Assembly: GCF_036884655.1 (NCBI RefSeq)
Contig: NC_088342.1
Span: forward strand, 36,573,001 to 36,637,000
DNA from: Musa acuminata AAA Group
Taxonomy: Eukaryota > Streptophyta > Magnoliopsida > Zingiberales > Musaceae
DNA length: 64,000 bases
Direction: 5' to 3'
Part shown: positions 1-11,546 of the stretch, in pieces
How the letters are laid out: the number at the start of each line of letters is the position of its first letter
How positions within the stretch are numbered: position 1 is the first letter of the stretch
Notes under the pieces: generated by a model
Seen by the model: only the letters and a program-made list of their open reading frames with translations
Told to the model about the DNA's origin: nothing
The model's database searches: none
Program-made: the position numbers and the translations under genes

Positions 1-113
1 TGCCCCAGGATTTTTATCCGGAAAAGACTTTTCTAAATTGGATGGAAGTGTCAGAAGTATACTACAGGATGTACCTGGTATAGACACTCCTCAGGGAAAT
101 TCAATCAGATATG
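1..113 (+). CDS. B3-domain gene, upstream exon (partial)
   Basis: The frame starting at base 2 is open and reads a Ser/Asp-rich stretch (APGFLSGKDFSKLDG...) up to a stop at about 130. The gene enters from the left edge. A GT at 114 could be the splice donor, leaving phase 1, which would join in frame to an acceptor at TTAG|GA before 217. This exon is inferred only from the open frame, its acidic plant-transcription-factor-like composition and the compatible phase. No recognisable domain is visible. Alternative donors nearby (120) cannot be excluded. Confidence 0.4.
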
Positions 114-216
114 GTGATTGTAGTCTGGACTTCTGACTTTGCTTTTCTTTTTGTGTATCCAATTTATCATTTATGTTTAATTACAACAATAGTAATAGTT
201 CAGTGGAATATATTAG

Positions 217-380
217 GAATGATGCTGGATGCCCTTCCAGTAGAGGATGAGGATGCTGTCTGCATGAGAAGTCAAAATCTTGAACCTGTTGAAGTTGATA
301 ACATGGATTTAGATGACCTATCTTTAGCAAATTCTTTCTGCTTCAGGTTAACTTTATCGTCCAGCAACAGGTGCCAGCTT
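217..380 (+). CDS. B3-domain gene, penultimate exon
   Basis: An open frame with an acidic stretch (LPVEDEDAV...VDNMDLDDL) ends in SFCFRLTLSSSNRCQL, which resembles the first beta strand of a plant B3 DNA-binding domain. A consensus donor GTGAGT follows directly at 381. The exon ends in phase 0 and joins exactly in frame to the exon at 1917, giving a continuous FRLTL...LALPLGIPFHM. The start at 217 is the acceptor that fits the upstream phase; 204 (CAG|T) is an alternative. The following intron (381-1916, about 1.5 kb) is AT-rich and contains nothing I recognise. Confidence 0.55.
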
Positions 381-1916
381 GTGAGTATTTCTCATTACAT
401 CTTTATCAGGCTTCATATTTGTATAGACTCTTTGATGTTTGCTTTGAGTTGTACATGATATTTACTGTAAATTTGAGCAGCAATTTAGATGAGTATGAGT
501 TTTTCCATCAGACTAGATCAGCTCAATTTTAGTATACCTTATGCTGATTTAAATACCGTAGCCTAACATTAATAAATTAAAATAAAGGTCAGGTTTTAGT
601 GCCACCATTAGTGGAGTAAATTAGAAATACAAACTAAAAGTTAAATCATTCAATAAATAATGGCATAATTGAGCATGTTTAGAATTAGCCACTATAGACA
701 ACTTCTTACATCTTTTGTTGCTTAATCATGCAGTTACTAATGATGGTAGTATCTCACCCAATCATATTTTATCATGCTTGATGTCAAATTTTGGTATTGC
801 TTTGGATGTTTTCTATATTTTAGTGTAATTCTTCTTTCATGCAATTTTGGACACACGACCTGAACAGTGATTATCTTGTTGTCCTTGTTTGCACTGTTGG
901 ATTTCATCTGCCTTCTATGTCACCCATGAAAAACATGGGCTCTTTAAGACCCATATCATGGCAACAGAGACATGACCTGGATTCTGTGATTTTGAAAACA
1001 TGCATTAATTTGATACTGTATCTGTCAAATTGGTGTGAATTCATTTCATGAAATGAGTGACTTTACCAGTTTTGAGTGATGAACCTTAATAATCAAAATC
1101 TAATATTGCCATTTTCTAGAGCTTGCCTGTGAAATCAACTACTATTTACTATGAAACATCCTTTATTTACTTCATATGAGATCTCAATTTTCTTTATGCA
1201 TCTTGCCATAAAAAATGATAATTATACAATTGGGTGAGCTTTTTAAAATTCTAAAACAGCTGACAGTCTCTTTCTACCATTAGAATCTTCTGGTCATACT
1301 TGTTAGTGGGAAAAAAAGATCACGAGTTAATTAAAAAATTAATAAAATTTACATGGTGTAATCAATTCTAGATGAGCCATGGCTTCACTGGGAATTATTA
1401 TTTTGTTGTTTGGTAACTAGGGTTCTAGTCACGGAATGTCTACTTGCCTGTGTCAGCCATTTATTGTGCTACAGATGTTAGGATGACCCTTTTATGGCTG
1501 AGTTGTTAGGACTCCGATATTCTACAGTTGCACCGTTCTTGGTTGGTGTCTTATCTGTTACCTAAACTTCTCTCTGTTAGTCTTTTTATGAAACCTTAGT
1601 CTTATCTATCCTCTTGCAATTGAGATAACGGTTTTTTTGGTTGGGCTAGCAAGCTTTTTTGCATTTTATTTTCCCCTCCAGAATCTAATATTATGGATTG
1701 ATCAATAAGCTTGCAGGCACGGAATTAGTAAAACAGGAAAAATGACATAATAATGATAAGCAGGATCAATATGAGGATTGATGAATGTTTTGAAGGCAAA
1801 ATTTAGCCTAAAGAGGACCAAAGACATAATATGCCCTTGGGTTTAATGCATGAGATCCTGTTGTGAGTGTTAGTCTTTAATCCCTTCTGTTTCTCATCTT
1901 GTACATATGCTTGCAG

Positions 1917-2156
1917 GCGTTGCCACTTGGTATTCCATTTCACATGAGACAAGAACGGAAAGACATAATTCTCCGGGATCCATCTGGCAGATCATGGCCG
2001 GTCTTGTACCATGAGAGCAACCAGTTTATAGGATTTTTAAATGGGTGGGAGGAATTTGCAACAGCAAACAATCTTCAGCAGGGAAATCTGTGTGAGTTCT
2101 TTGTGGTAACTGGTGAGCCTGATCCTACATTCCAAGTGCAGATAAGGCATACATGA
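1917..2156 (+). CDS. B3-domain transcription factor, last exon
   Basis: The exon begins after a TTGCAG acceptor and encodes ALPLGIPFHMRQERKDI, then LRDPSGRSWPV, then GWEEFATANNLQQGNLCEFFVV, ending in QIRHT and TGA. The RDPSGRSWPV strand and the GWxxFxxxNxLxxGxxCxF signature are characteristic of the plant B3 fold found in REM/VRN1-like and Os11g0197600-type proteins. These are nuclear DNA-binding proteins. The domain is C-terminal, so in a multi-B3 protein this would be the last B3. The exact subfamily cannot be decided because the upstream exons lie outside the window. The 3' UTR probably runs into 2157-2580. Confidence 0.8.
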   Translation, partial: ALPLGIPFHMRQERKDIILRDPSGRSWPVLYHESNQFIGFLNGWEEFATANNLQQGNLCEFFVVTGEPDPTFQVQIRHT

Positions 2157-2643
2157 TCCCATACGTGTCCTGAACATATGATGTCTATACATGCATTTTG
2201 GTCATAGTATATATTATCCGTTTGTGCTCTACTTGAGGAGTATTATGTACATAGGTTTGACCACCCAGCACAAGATGCTGAATTACCAAGTAAATATATG
2301 TTTATGCTTTGATATTTTCATCTGCCAGAATCCTGCAACTAATGGAATGAAGATCTTTGTATTTTTCGTCAAAATTTTTTTTTTTGAATGAGCATTATGG
2401 ACAAAGTGAATCCATTAAACTCAAGTTTATGGAGAATCATCCCAAAGTTGTTTTATGGGAATATGCTCGAGTTTGCTTTTGGTGCGTCTCATTTAGTGGC
2501 ACATTGAAGGTGCAGAGGATGCAAGTCTTTGTAGATTAAGTTAAGACGAACATACTACACTACCACTGTAAGAAAAATTTATCGGTGGATCATGGATTCC
2601 TAGATGATGGATACAAATGTGATTGTCATGATGGACTTGAATG

Positions 2644-2690
2644 GAGAGAGAGAGAGAGAGAGAGAGCAGCAGCAGCAGCATCAGCAGCAG
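2644..2690. repeat. Compound microsatellite (GA)n(GCA)n
   Basis: About 11 GA dinucleotides run directly into eight CAG/CAT-type trinucleotides. It lies some 490 bp after the B3 stop codon, outside any coding frame. Confidence 0.9.
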
Positions 2691-3822
2691 TAAGGTGGTG
2701 AAATGGTTGCGGGAGATGGTGACATGGGTCCCTACTTTGTGAGGTTGTGGTAGTCGTCGGGGGAATTGGTGTCACTGTTGGAGATCAATTGTGATGCTTT
2801 GTATTGCTACATACATTCCTATGGAATGAATCGAGGCAATTAGCCTCTTCTTGCGGAAAACAAGAGATGATGTTGGAGTTGCAACAAATGAGATGAAGGA
2901 AACTTATTATACCTAGATGTGTTTGTGTTATATGGATATGGTGTTAGATGTTGGAGTTGCAACATGGAACAATCACTGCTGTTTGGATTCGTTTCCTCTC
3001 CCTTCAAGCTAGTGATCTAAGCAACTTTTGTAGGGTCACATTCACTTGCGTGGTCTTCGACCGGTTTATACTAAACGATTAACCAATCCGTGTCATCTTA
3101 TTTCACCAAAAAATAGTAATAATAAAATAAAAATACTGAACATACATCGAATCACTGAGTCAAAAGGTGAATGACATAATATTATGAGCAAATTGTCAAC
3201 TATGTAGACTTGCAGATAATTCCTTGCGCATGCTTCATAATTTTTACTGAGCGTGACGTTGGATCCATGATTTCTAGGTTTGAAAAACAGAAATATATAT
3301 ATTTTTATCATATCCAAAGGATAATATTTCTATTGAAGGCAGTGTTTCTTCAAAAACTTCAAGAATCAATACGTTATAAATTTGCACATCAGTAAAATCC
3401 AAGAACTTGAAGTTGTTTCAATGATCATGATTGTACATGTCTGTGTGTGTGATTTCAAGGCCAAAATTGGAGTACCTCCACCGGAAAGGCCACCAACCAT
3501 CCTAGCAACTATTGGCCATGTAATATACAAAGATTGGATTCATTCATCATTCTAGGTGAGAATGAATATAAAGAGTCCTTACACTTTATCCTCATTGTGT
3601 CTTTCTTTATATGGATTAAATCAAGATATAAAGCATGGCTGACTTCCATGTCACAGATAAAGATGTATTAAAAGGTAATTTACAGTTTCCAAAACATGAC
3701 TATATATAAAAACAATGAGCATGATGTCCCCAGGAATACATGACAATGTTTACAAGAAACAAGGTTTTTAATTTGGGCTAGACTCGTGCTGCTGGTATGG
3801 TATATTGATATATGGTACGTCG

Positions 3823-3938
3823 TAACATATCATAATAATAGCGATGGAGGAGGAAGAAAAGAAAGACATAACATATCATAATAATAGTGATCGAGGAGGA
3901 AGAAAAGAAAGATGTAGTAAAATAGATGTAGTAAAATA
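3823..3938. repeat. Short tandem duplications (46 bp x2, 14 bp x2)
   Basis: A 46-bp unit beginning TAACATATCATAATAATAG occurs at 3823 and again at 3869 with a few differences. It is followed by two 14-bp ATGTAGTAAAATAG units. These explain the overlapping short open frames on the minus strand here. Confidence 0.8.
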
Positions 3939-4966
3939 GACAACAAACAGCAGACGACAAGCACATGAGCAACGGAAGTGAGGAGAAGATGTTTGTGAGG
4001 AGTCGCATGTCGCAACTCCCCGTGGGCTCTGATGCATCGACTTTTTGTGATTTAAAAAAGAAATTTCAAAATGATTTGAATTGAACAACTAGTTGAATTG
4101 GTAAATACCGATTGAATCATACTAAGCTCCATGAATTTATAAACAAATAAATTTGGTAAGCAAAATGTCTATCAATAATATCAGCCATTCAAGATGTAGA
4201 TCGACGTGGAGGTGGCCTTTTCTTGCATCAATACATCAAACTTAAGATGAACAGGTCAGTTTTACTAGAGATATATGTTTAAGGATATAAGAGAAGAATT
4301 TCTTACCCATTCCCCTTCTCTCTCTCTCTTCTCTTTTATTTTACCTTGATCGTATTCTTCATATCTTCCTCATCACAAAATCTATTTAATTATGATGCAC
4401 TCTTGTATTATTTATTTTTTTTTTCTAATTTCGAAATATGAGATTCATGAGAAAAAATATGATTGATGTCTTGATCAGCCCAATGTGATCCGAACACATA
4501 TATATAAGGTTGTCTGAGGTGCCTTCAAGGTAAAAACATTGAGCTTCTGAAGTATCACTATACGAAGATCGAGGTTATAAGAGGTTTTTCAACTCGATCT
4601 CTCCGACGCTCAATTTAGTAAACCCAATCTCTGAGTGTGGATGCGAATGGTAAAAAAGGATTAGTCCCTTATCATCGTGTTAAGAATGTATTTTTATACA
4701 TAGTTGTAAGGGGGTAGAATATTTTATGGAATATTTTACGGGGGTAGAATATTTCGTGGAACATTCTTTGGACTCTTGTCCATATGAATACATAGATGGA
4801 AGGTGACCTAGACTCCATATAACGGTTACATGTTAGATGATGATTAGTTGATAGTGTATTCTAAATCATTTGTCTCATTCGAAGGCATGCTTCGAGGCTC
4901 TTACAAGAGGGGCTCTAAGTATGGTGTTTAGTTCATCTAACACACGAGTGTTCGGGATCTCCTCTC

Positions 4967-5773
4967 GCGAGTCAGATTTTCCTGATTCACATGTCTCATG
5001 CATATTTTGCCCTACACTTTTACCATAACAGATTTCTTCTCATGCGGATTGGGTTTTTTTGACACGCGTTATGGGTACATTTTGCCCTACACTACCATCG
5101 TAGTGGATTTTTTGTATAGGTCAGATTTTCCTAACTCAAGCACCTTAGGCATATTTTGCTTTGTGCCTCCATCGTAGTGGATCTCTTTAAGTAAGTCGAG
5201 TTTTTTTAATTCACATGCCTCGAGCATATTTTGCTTTATGCCTTCACTATGGCAAATCTTCTTATATGCTAGTTGGGTTTTCACGACTTGCGTGCCTCGA
5301 GCATATTTTTCCCTATGCTTCCATCATGGTAGATTGCTTTACATAGGATAGATTTTCCTGACTTACGTGCGTCGGGCACATTTTGCCCTGTGCCTCCTTC
5401 GTGGTGGATTGCTTTATGCAGATCGGGTTTTCATAGCTTACATGCCCCAAACAAATTTTGCTTTGCGCCTTCACCATGGTAGATCAGCTTATGCGGGTCA
5501 GGGTTTTTTCGATTCATGTGCTTTGGGTACATTTTACTTTATACCTCCACTATGACGGATCTCTATACATGGGTTAGGTTTTCCCGACTTACGCACCTTG
5601 GACACATTTTATTTTGTATCTTTGTCATAATGAATTGCTTTATACGGGTCGGGTTTTCTCGACTCATGCATCTCGAGCACATTTTATCTTATGCTTTCAT
5701 CGTAGCGGATCTCCTTACACAGGTTGGGTTTTCGCAACTTATGTGCCTAAGGCATATTTTGCTTTGTGCCTTG
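4967..5773. repeat. Minisatellite, about 74-bp unit, about 11 degenerate copies
   Basis: A motif of the form CATATTTTGCC(T)TGTGCC, then a CATCGTAGTGGAT-like block, then GGTCGGGTTTTC recurs near 5008, 5079, 5151, 5224, 5302, 5380, 5455, 5528, 5601, 5674 and 5754, so the spacing is 71-80 bp. Copies differ at many positions, so the array is old. Short open frames inside it are by-products of the periodicity. Confidence 0.85.
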
Positions 5774-5948
5774 GAAATAAAGTTTTGATTTAAAAAAATT
5801 TGATTGAAAAATATGTATCAAAAATACATTTAACATAGAACGTAAGGGTAGTGAGCAACTAAATCAGTTAGTAATAGTAAGGGAAAGCATACTAGATTTA
5901 TCGTGATTCGGTCGTCCCGACCTACGTCTATTCTTGATTCCTTTTTTA

Positions 5949-6030
<82 letters not shown>

Positions 6031-6226
6031 AATCCATGGATTTGTGCAATGAGAATCAGATTGTGATAAGATCACGATAATAAGATTGATTCGCCTTTAA
6101 ACATAGACCATAAATAATTCCGAACATAAGTTACTCAAGAGGGACATCAAGATTATTGAAAAATCTAGGGTGACATCATATGTGTTAACATCAAGATTGT
6201 TGAAAAATCTAGGGTGACATCATATG
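5774..6226. repeat. Dispersed repeat with long (TA)n microsatellite
   Basis: A (TA) tract of about 37 units at 5951-6026 is embedded in a block whose right flank (about 6040-6145) reappears inverted at about 34880-35010, again beside a TA/CA-rich tract. A 44-bp unit is duplicated at 6144-6187 and 6188-6231, reaching the edge of the LTR that starts near 6227. Confidence 0.7.
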
Positions 6227-7521
6227 TGTTAGGACCGTTTCGACATTATAGGGGAGAGGGAGGGTGAATTAGTATTTTCATAAAAATTATGACGATTCGA
6301 AAACTTTGTTCGATAAAGCCCATATAGAAAAGATGTTAACTTGAAAACACCTTCGTAAGCGTAGTGAGAATAAGAAATTAGTTTGCAATATAAATGAAAA
6401 GCATAAAGTAAATGCAAACCGAATTTATAGTAGTTCGATCGTCCTGACCTATGTTCACTCCCGATTCCTCTCACTCGAGGCCACCGACTTTCACTACCGA
6501 TCTTCTTTCAATGGGCGAAGATCAAGTATCCTTACAACTCTTTCTTCTTTTCACAGGTTTAGGAGACAACCTTTACACCTCTCTTTTAGGCCTCACTCCT
6601 CCCTTAGAAAACTTGTAACTCTAGGAGGAAAAAACTCTAAACTTTAAAAGAGATTATAACTTTTTTTCTCAAGGATTCTTTCTCTCTTACTACTCAATTT
6701 CTTACTTAAACTGAGTAGGGATAAGTGGGGTATTTATAGGCCCCAAATGGATTCAAATTTGGAGCCAAAACGGTCTCATCCCGAGTTTTCAGGATACTGA
6801 TGGTACTATCGCCTACTAGACTGACAATTGGCGGTACCACCACTTGTTAGTCTAACATTGAAACTGGGTGGTACCACCGCCTAAAAGCCTTGGAGACTGG
6901 ACTCTAGTAGTACCACTGCTTGGGAGGCTGAGCCTTAGATGGTTCCATCGCCAACCCTGGCGGTGCCACCACCTGACCTGGTTCCAGGTCACTAAATGGG
7001 CCAACTATGGGTCACTGAATGCGCCTTCCACTTGGCCCAAAACAGCCCCAACTCAGGCCCAATGGGCCCCTAATTCACTTAGTAGGGTTCATTCCAAAAC
7101 TAACTCAATTAGACCTAAATTAACTCGATCTAAACATAATCGATTACAAGCGTGAATCCTATATTGTCCGACATGTCATTGGTTCATTCGATGCTTCATC
7201 CGATCTTTCAATGCTTCATCCAATCCTTTGGTGTATTACACAATCAGTATGTTAATTTTCACAACTTCTGATCTCCTTGGCGCAATATCTGATCCTTCGG
7301 CCCGATGCCCGAACACATGACACGAAGTCCTTCCGGCACATCAACCATTCCTTTGGCCCGATATTCAATCTTCTAACATATTCTATTCTGGCCCAATGTT
7401 TGATTTTTCTTGTTTTAATCAAATTGTCTTTCCTTAATCAAGGTTAGTCTTGCGACACTCAAATGTATATTAGATCATAACTTCATCAATTGATTTCATC
7501 ATCAAAATTTGAGATTTAACA
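6227..7521 (-). repeat. LTR of old minus-strand Sirevirus-like element (3' LTR)
   Basis: The sequence starts TGTTAGGACCG and ends GAGATTTAACA, the reverse complement of the usual TGTTGAATCTC...CCTAACA ends seen elsewhere here, with some decay. It is followed directly by a purine-tract complement (GTCTTCCCCTTTTTGATGATGAC), so it is the 3' LTR of a minus-strand element. A TATA complement lies at 6731-6738, the conserved leader hairpin at 6499-6523, and GGTACCACCGCC-type repeats at about 6800-6980. At about 1.3 kb it is much shorter than the younger LTRs. Confidence 0.8.
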
Positions 7522-9001
7522 GTCTTCCCCTTTTTGATGATGACAACCAATTGATGATGGAATTTAAACTAAACTCCCCCTATCAATATGCCATATTGAA
7601 ATAAGATTGAATTTCATAAAATGATAACTGTTGAATTCAGAAAATAATAACTGTTGACTTTCACATCATTGCATGCATCATAAAATCATGAGTATTGCAT
7701 GCATCATTCCAAATTATAAATATTTTAAATTATCATGGTATCAAAATATCAAAGTACATTACATCCTACCATGTATGATCATCATAAATTCTCACTATAT
7801 GCATCATTATAATATCACGAGTATTTCATGCATAATTTCATATCATCATCATAACTTCTTCCCCTTTGTCATCAACAAAAAGGAGAAAAGTGCAACTAGC
7901 AAAATTTTGAAATATGCAAGCTAGTAAGGTAGCAAGTTTTGAACATGCAAGCTAGCAAGTTTTTCACATATAAAAATTAACAAAATTTTTGGTTCTTTTT
8001 AGATGTGCAAGATAGCATGTTTTTATATCTTCTAGAAATGTGCAAGCTAGCAAGTTTTTTCTTTCTTTGTAAGCCAGGAATTTTTGTAAGTTTATAAGTT
8101 TTTTGCTTCTTCTTGAATTGTGCAAGACAAATCTTTCTCCCCCTTTGTCATTGTCAAAAAGAAAGGAAGAATACAATGGTACAATTTTTTTCCTTTTACA
8201 TCAATGCTCGAAGTATCACATAAGGTATACAACCATAAATTTAAAGGAATTATACATTATGAAAATCATGTCATGAAAGATATAATATTAAAGATCATAT
8301 GAATACTAAAAAACATGATTCATTTGGATAAATCTCCTCTTAAATAAAAAAAAAAATCTTAGGAGATCAAATAGTAAAAGATCTTCAAAAGAAATTTGAA
8401 GTCATGAATTCTGAGAAGTCAAGAGAAAAATCATGATTTATTTGGATAAATATTCTCTTTAATAAAATAAAAGAATCATATGAGAATAAAGAGTAAGAGA
8501 TCTTGATTCATATAAAGAAAATCAAGTCATAATTTCAAGAATTCAAGATCATGATTTAGATAAAACTTCTCTTTAGTAAATAGTAAAAAAAAAACTTATT
8601 CAAATTCAAATCATCAAATCATTAAAATCATTTTCATACTTCAAGAGATTAAAAAAAAAATGATATAAATGGATTCATCAATCTCTTTTTGAAAACCCAA
8701 TAAGATAGAGATTGAGAAATTTTTAAGAAAAATATATTTTTCCTTTTATGTTTCAATTTATGTGATTAATTTTATACAAGCATGCCCAAGTTTTTTATGT
8801 TAAAACCATGCATCATCGAAAAATAAGTTTCATCACAAAAATCATCAAGATCAATAAATCATAAATCACAAAAATCATCAATACTTTAAATCATCATGTA
8901 TAATTTTATCATTAAATCATTACGCATGATTTCATTAAATATAAGGCATCTTCAATCAAAATTATTTTATTTCGACTAGTGAGCTTTGTGAAGTGTGTTA
9001 G
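7522..9001 (-). mobile_element. Non-coding internal part of the old minus element
   Basis: This is AT-rich internal DNA with the complement of a second purine tract (TTCTTCCCCTTTGTCATCAAC at about 7857) and scattered GCAAGCTAGCAA-like motifs (about 7915-8125). No pol coding sequence is present, although pol would be expected between here and the gag remnant at 29438-30519. The element had therefore lost most of pol before the array landed at 9001/9002. Confidence 0.65.
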
Positions 9002-9811
9002 TGTTAGGATCGAGAGCACTAAGAGGGGGGGGGGGTGAATTAGTGCAGCGGAAATCTTACAGCGATTAAAAACCAAAAGCTGCGTTCGTTCAAAAACTAT
9101 TATGATGCAAAAGCAAATTCTCAGTTTGTATCTAAGTGCAGTTTGCGTCTAAGCGCAGATTGCGTCTAAGCGCAGTTTTGCGTCTAAGCGCAGTTTACGT
9201 CTAAACTCAGATTTACGTCTAAACGCTGTTTTACGTCTAAACGCAGATTTACGTCTAAACGCAGATTTACGTCTAAACGCAGTTTTACGTCTAGACGCAG
9301 ATTTACGTCTAAACTTTGAAACTTGTTTGTATACTCGCAGAAGGCAGTATGCAGTTGAAATCAAGACGTAAACGTGAACTGAGATCTGATGATTGAGCGA
9401 GGAAAGCCGATTTACGTCTGAATGCAGTTTTACGTCTAAATGCTGAAACTCGTTCGTAAAATCGTAGAGGAAAGTTTGCAGTTATCAATAGGATCAAAAT
9501 GTAAGTGTAAACTGCAAAGAAGCTCGTTCGTAAAAGCACGGAAGACAGTTCTGCAAAATCAAACGTAAACGTAAACAGTAATGTATGAAAATACGAATTT
9601 ACGTCTGAATGCAGATTCGGAAGAACAGCACTTAGAACTTGTTCGTGAAAGCGCAGAGAGCAGTAGTAATGAAGGAGGTTTGCAGTAATGATAAAGTGCT
9701 CGAAAATAAACGCAAACCAGAGGTTTAGAGTGGTTCGGTCAGCCTTGACCTACTCCACTTTTGGCTTCCTCCACCGACGAGGTTGCCGACGTCAACTAGG
9801 TGCCTTCCTTC

Positions 9812-9834
9812 AATGGGCGAAGGCTAACTGCCCT
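9812..9834 (-). other. Conserved LTR leader hairpin
   Basis: Read on the minus strand, GCCTTC, an 11-nt loop (GCCCATTGAAG) and GAAGGC form a perfect 6-bp stem about 200 bp downstream of the TATA box. The equivalent hairpin is in every LTR family in the window, with compensatory stem changes in older families. Confidence 0.65.
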
Positions 9835-10030
9835 TTTACAGTTTCTCTCCTTTTGACAGGCTCAGGAGACAACCTTTACAGATCCTTTCTCTCCTCTCTT
9901 TACAACTCAAAACTTGAAGAACAGAAGGAGGAGAACTTTAGGACTTTACACAAATTTGAGCTCTTAGAATCACTGAAAAGATCAAGAATTCGGTGTGGAT
10001 CTGTATCTTTTCAGTGCTGAATGGGTGGGG

Positions 10031-10038
10031 TATTTATA
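10031..10038 (-). promoter_or_regulatory. LTR TATA box
   Basis: TATAAATA on the minus strand sits in GGGGCCTATAAATACCCCACCC. The same box in the same context is at 15993-16000, 21955-21962 and 27917-27924 in the other array LTRs. The GC-rich repeats lie upstream and the leader hairpin downstream, as expected for a U3/R boundary. Confidence 0.8.
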
Positions 10039-11546
10039 GGCCCCAACCCAATTCAAACTTCGAGCTCAAAACGATCAAATCGATCAAATCCCAGAATTCT
10101 GGGATCAGGCGGTTGCACCTCTTGACTGGAGAGGTGGCACCGCCTGGCAGAGCTCGAAGACTGAGCTCAGGCGATTGCCTTTCTCTGCCAGAGCTCGAAG
10201 ACTGAGCTCGATGGTCGCATCACCTGGCAGAGCTCGAAGACTAAGCTTGGTGGTTGCATCACCTGGCAGAGCTCGAAACTGAGCTTGGTGGTTGCATCAC
10301 CTGGCAGAGCTCCAAACTGAGCTCAGGCTGATGCACCTCTCTGCCAGAGCTCGAAGACTGAGCTTGGTGATTGCATCACCTGGCAGTGCTCGAGACTGAG
10401 CTCAGGCTGATGCACCTTTCTGCCAGAGCTCGAAGACTGAGCTCGGTGGTTGCATCGCCTGGCAGAGCTCGAAACTTGAGCTCTGGCGGTGCTACCTCTT
10501 GGCAGAGGAGGTTGCACCGCCCAGTCTAGCTCGAAGACTGAGCTCTGGGCGGTTGCACCTCTCGGCTGGAGCGGTTGCACCTCCCAGCCTCACAGCCCAG
10601 GCGGTTGCACCTCCTGGCTGGGGCGGTTGCACCTCCCAACCCCACAGCCCAGGCGGTTGCACCTCCTGGCTGGGGCGGTTGCACCTCCTGGTGCAATCAG
10701 GGTCCGAATGGTTCACTCCATTCGGCCCAATTCGAATCTTTTCAGGGGCCCAATTGCCCCAAGATTAAGCTAATGGGATCACCTCCCATTTTCATGCTTA
10801 ATCATCATGCTAACTACGATTAACTCTAAGACAACTTCTGCAGCTTTGCTCCGATGCGTCAATCGCTTCTTCCGGCGAGTTTCCGGCCAACTTCCGTCGA
10901 TCAACCGATAACCCTCGGTGATCCTTCTGCGGACATCCGGCATACTCCTGGACTTTGCGACGATCCACTTGGCGAGTTCCGACGAGCTTCGCTTGGCAAG
11001 CTTCTGGACTTCTCGGATCTGTTCTCGCTGAACCTCCGACGACCGTCCGAACTTCCGTCGAACTCTCGAACTCCCAACGTGATCATGATCTTGACTCCGG
11101 CGCAATACCTGCTGCTTGTCTTACTCTCATCGTAGTTAATCCTGCACACTAAAACAAAACTTCGATCGAGACAATTAATCCTAAGCAATTAACCAAGTTG
11201 TCCGGCATGTCATTGGTCCTTCGACGCTTCGTCCGATTCTTCGACGCATCGTCCTTTCCTGCAGCCTATTGCCCAATCGGCCAGTTGACTCCGCAACTCC
11301 GATATCCTTGGCACAATACCCGCTCTTCTTGGCCCGATGCCCGAGTCCACGGCCCGAAGCCTTCTGTCGATACGTCGACCGATCCACCGGCCCGACGTCC
11401 AATCTTCTGACATGTTCCTCCGGCACAACATGATTTTCCTGCTTTAATTGTCTCATCCTGATCAAAGCATCCTGCGTCACTCAAAACGCAGATTAAATCA
11501 TAAACATATATCAAGTAGTTTCATCATCAAAATACGAGATTCAACA

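Larger units (their letters stand above)
2157..4966. other. Intergenic DNA downstream of the B3 gene
   Basis: No gene is recognisable. The first few hundred bases are probably 3' UTR. The remainder is AT-rich with short open frames only, a GA/GCA microsatellite at 2644-2690, a 46-bp tandem duplication near 3823, a CT-rich tract near 4313-4334, and a GGGGTAGAATATTT motif repeated twice near 4710-4755. No protein similarity is visible in any frame. Confidence 0.6.
9002..11546 (-). repeat. Array LTR 1 (outer, 3' LTR), 2545 bp
   Basis: It runs from TGTTAGGATCGAG to CGAGATTCAACA and is followed by the purine-tract complement ATCTCCCCCTTTTT. It carries an 11-G run near the end and an 18-bp repeat array (about 9130-9315) that is one unit shorter than in the other copies. 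It also has the leader hairpin (9812-9834), a TATA complement (10031-10038) and GC-rich palindromic repeats (about 10100-10695). Marker bases are A at 10243 and C at 10649. Confidence 0.95.

Noticed and set aside
5864..6049. Frame of alternating Ile/Tyr, and a similar one at 34969-35271
   Set aside because: Translation of TA and TA/CA microsatellites.
9149..9539. Repetitive Arg/Lys-rich frames (FRRKSAFRRK-like) in the LTRs, also at 15093, 21055, 27017, 39705 and 47211
   Set aside because: They are translations of the 18-bp repeat, whose length is a multiple of three and keeps frames open on both strands. The repeat is part of the LTR and has no separate start context or conserved product.
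10323..10823. Overlapping open frames rich in GGCTS/RRLHL/GGATA on both strands of the LTR U3 regions
   Set aside because: Caused by the GC-rich palindromic repeats, which contain few stop codons in any frame. Frames overlap on both strands and change between copies with repeat number.
10779..11514. Overlapping 70-110-residue frames in the array LTRs near the LTR start (also in the 36 kb, 45 kb and 62 kb LTRs)
   Set aside because: They lie in the CG-rich first part of U3, overlap on both strands and have no recognisable domain. Their presence in several LTRs follows from LTR homology alone.
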